Positions 63,662-64,000 of a stretch of 64,000 nt of DNA are shown in pieces (positions within the stretch are counted from its first letter, which is position 1; every line of letters begins with the position of its first letter). Origin of the DNA: Bradyrhizobium sp. CCBAU 51627 (GTDB lineage: Bacteria > Pseudomonadota > Alphaproteobacteria > Rhizobiales > Xanthobacteraceae); the NCBI RefSeq assembly GCF_028128765.1, contig NZ_LBJG01000005.1, positions 558,001-622,000 of the forward strand, written 5' to 3'. The position numbers and the translations under genes were made by a program. The notes under the pieces are model-generated. The model was not told where the DNA came from. It saw only the letters and a program-made list of their open reading frames with translations, and did no database searches.

Positions 63662-64000
63662 ATGACGTCTTCCCCTGACACACCCGCTTCATTGAAGCTG
63701 ATCAGCCACAAGCTTTGTCCCTACGTGCAGCGCGCGGTGATCGCGTTGAAGGAGAAGCGTGTTCCGTTCGAGCGGGTCGATATCGATCTCGCCAGCAAGC
63801 CGGACTGGTTTCTCAGACTGTCGCCGCTCGGCAAGGTGCCGGTGCTGTTGGTGACGACCGACAATGGCGAGGTCGCGCTGTTCGAGAGCAATGTAATCTG
63901 CGAGTACATCGAGGAGACGCAAGCAGGCAGCAAGCTGCATCCGGGTGATGCGTTGAAGCGTGCCGAGCACCGCGCCTGGATGGAGTTCGGCTCGGCCATC
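63662..64000 (+). CDS. Glutathione S-transferase, C-terminus cut by window edge
   Basis: The first 113 residues of a glutathione S-transferase. The thioredoxin-fold N-terminal domain shows KLISHKLCPYVQRAVIALKE (a Cys-Pro active-site form, as in omega or beta-like classes), SPLGKVPVLL with the cis-Pro, and FESNVICEYIEE with the gamma-Glu-binding Glu-Ser. The helical C-terminal domain begins near RAEHRAWMEFG. ATG 63662 lies 18 bases after the last palindrome of its control region. Role in detoxification is inferred from the family only. Confidence 0.92.
   Translation, partial: MTSSPDTPASLKLISHKLCPYVQRAVIALKEKRVPFERVDIDLASKPDWFLRLSPLGKVPVLLVTTDNGEVALFESNVICEYIEETQAGSKLHPGDALKRAEHRAWMEFGSAI

Noticed and set aside
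1..64000. tRNA, rRNA, CRISPR array, insertion sequence, integrase or prophage genes
   Set aside because: Looked for on both strands by characteristic arms, repeats and protein motifs. None was seen, although a dedicated tRNA scan was not possible.

Overview
The window looks like a chromosomal segment of a Bradyrhizobium-type alphaproteobacterium (order Hyphomicrobiales). The signs are high GC with strong third-position bias, rhizobial gene blocks (NDUFA12/DUF2155/aat and accC-accB-aroQ-dsbA; rne-amiC-mrcA-prfB), families common in Bradyrhizobium (BA14K, DUF1236, DUF2155, class II NrdJ), and an intergenic inverted-repeat element of a kind I associate with Bradyrhizobium. I see no rRNA, tRNA, CRISPR array, insertion sequence or prophage.

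Layout. 1-3239: a class II (B12-dependent) ribonucleotide reductase, cut by the left edge. 4000-8640: an EamA transporter, a wrecked methyltransferase, a secreted SGNH hydrolase and a divergent pair of LuxR-type regulators. 8649-11317: a response regulator and CHASE3 hybrid kinase pair. 11692-19955: BA14K protein, NDUFA12, then DJ-1/GlxA and beta-lactamase/AmpR divergent pairs, an SBF transporter, DUF2155 and aat. 20015-23078: a tightly overlapping three-gene phosphorelay. 23186-29131: accC-accB-aroQ, a DUF1236 protein, a DsbA-family protein and a BepA-like protease. 29306-34392: aminotransferase, BioY, DctA, and two adjacent frameshifted genes (SDR oxidoreductase and MmyB-like regulator). 34394-39289: an amidase-MFS-DadA operon with a divergent XRE-cupin regulator. 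39355-49322: rne, amiC, mrcA, prfB (with a programmed +1 frameshift) and a beta-hydroxyacid dehydrogenase. 49493-64000: a solo substrate-binding protein, an M23 peptidase, peroxiredoxin, a giant AsmA/DUF3971 protein, a chemotaxis receptor, DoxX, an MFS permease, tyrS, anmK and a partial glutathione S-transferase.

Functional links. accB/accC (fatty-acid synthesis, biotin-requiring) lie about 5 kb from the biotin importer bioY. amiC, mrcA, the M23 peptidase and anmK all concern peptidoglycan, and the chromosomal beta-lactamase acts against drugs that target it. The amidase operon reads as uptake and oxidation of an amide-linked amino compound under a dedicated regulator.

Most of the window is ordinary core chromosome and I do not see a clear undescribed multi-gene system. 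The most unusual points are a His/Asp-rich insertion inside the RNase E S1 domain, three stacked palindromes over the promoter of the glutathione S-transferase, the signalling cassette inside an otherwise conserved housekeeping block, and three decaying genes. Family assignments come from reading motifs by eye and no database search was run.
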